A DNA stretch of 22,599 nucleotides, taken from assembly GCA_021784535.1 (NCBI GenBank), contig JAJYHW010000052.1, forward strand, positions 1 through 22,599, in the 5' to 3' direction. The stretch's first letter is position 1, and each line of letters opens with the position of its first letter. Origin of the DNA: a bacterium (GTDB lineage Bacteria; Patescibacteriota; Microgenomatia; Levybacterales; UBA12049). The position numbers were made by a program, and so were the translations under genes. Below the pieces are notes generated by a model that was not told the origin of the DNA, searched no databases, and worked only from the letters and a program-made list of their open reading frames with translations. Shown here piece after piece: positions 22,493-22,599 of the stretch.

Positions 22493-22599
22493 TTTTGTAT
22501 AAGTCACGTACTTTTCGGAAAGTGAGATTGTATAAAATTCATAGGCGACACATACTTTAGTGATGCATGTGGCCTTTGATAGTTGTACCAGTATAGATA

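Noticed and set aside
22508..22599. Possible + strand promoter (TATAAA at 22531) or small hairpin (ACTTT-TCGG-AAAGT at 22510-22523) at the window end
   Set aside because: No convincing -35, and no gene is visible before the window ends.

Overview
The window looks like a chromosomal piece of a Candidate Phyla Radiation (Patescibacteria) bacterium, most likely from the Microgenomates side. This is an inference from several traits: core genes in unusual order (rpoB-rpoC-rpsL-rpsG without rplJ/rplL upstream or fusA/tuf downstream); an AMP-phosphorylase-type 'DeoA'; an alanyl-tRNA synthetase lacking its C-terminal domain; large membrane proteins with a baseplate-J-like region; few Shine-Dalgarno sites; and AT-rich intergenic repeats built of TTCGAA/ATTTCGA words. 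The standard genetic code is used throughout. I see no tRNA, rRNA, CRISPR array, insertion sequence or phage gene.

Positions 1-10300 are the expression machinery. A 5'-truncated RNase J gene on the + strand converges on a minus-strand block that is transcribed rpoB, rpoC, rpsL, rpsG. rpoB has a strong-looking promoter (TTGACA, 18-bp spacer, extended -10) followed almost at once by an intrinsic-terminator-like hairpin upstream of the likely start codon, so attenuation is plausible. rpsL has its own extended -10 promoter behind an AT-rich imperfect inverted repeat that separates it from rpoC. A 292-bp divergent region between the likely rpoB start and alaS holds the rpoB leader hairpin and both promoters.

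Positions 10294-17929 lie on the + strand: a short alaS; a 127-bp intergenic repeat element; a 779-residue single-pass membrane protein whose N-terminal half resembles PilM/FtsA-type domains and whose C-terminal half resembles baseplate-J proteins; a sortase; a 50-residue membrane peptide coupled by a TGATG overlap to an AMP/thymidine phosphorylase gene; and mltG. Positions 17932-22456 run on the minus strand and are mainly cell-envelope or division genes: a membrane-anchored cyclophilin, FtsK, a RodZ-like HTH/membrane protein, a DUF948-like protein and a YtxH-like protein. A second copy of the intergenic repeat, in the opposite orientation, sits between ftsK and the rodZ-like gene.

The best candidates for something undescribed are the PilM-like/baseplate-J-like fusion beside a sortase, the paired intergenic repeat elements, and the rpoB leader terminator. 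Several core proteins also show substitutions at normally fixed sites: RNase J lacks a metal-ligand histidine, RpoB differs at three rifampicin-pocket positions, and RpoC has an altered trigger-loop motif. Motif and family calls were made by reading the sequence, with no database search.
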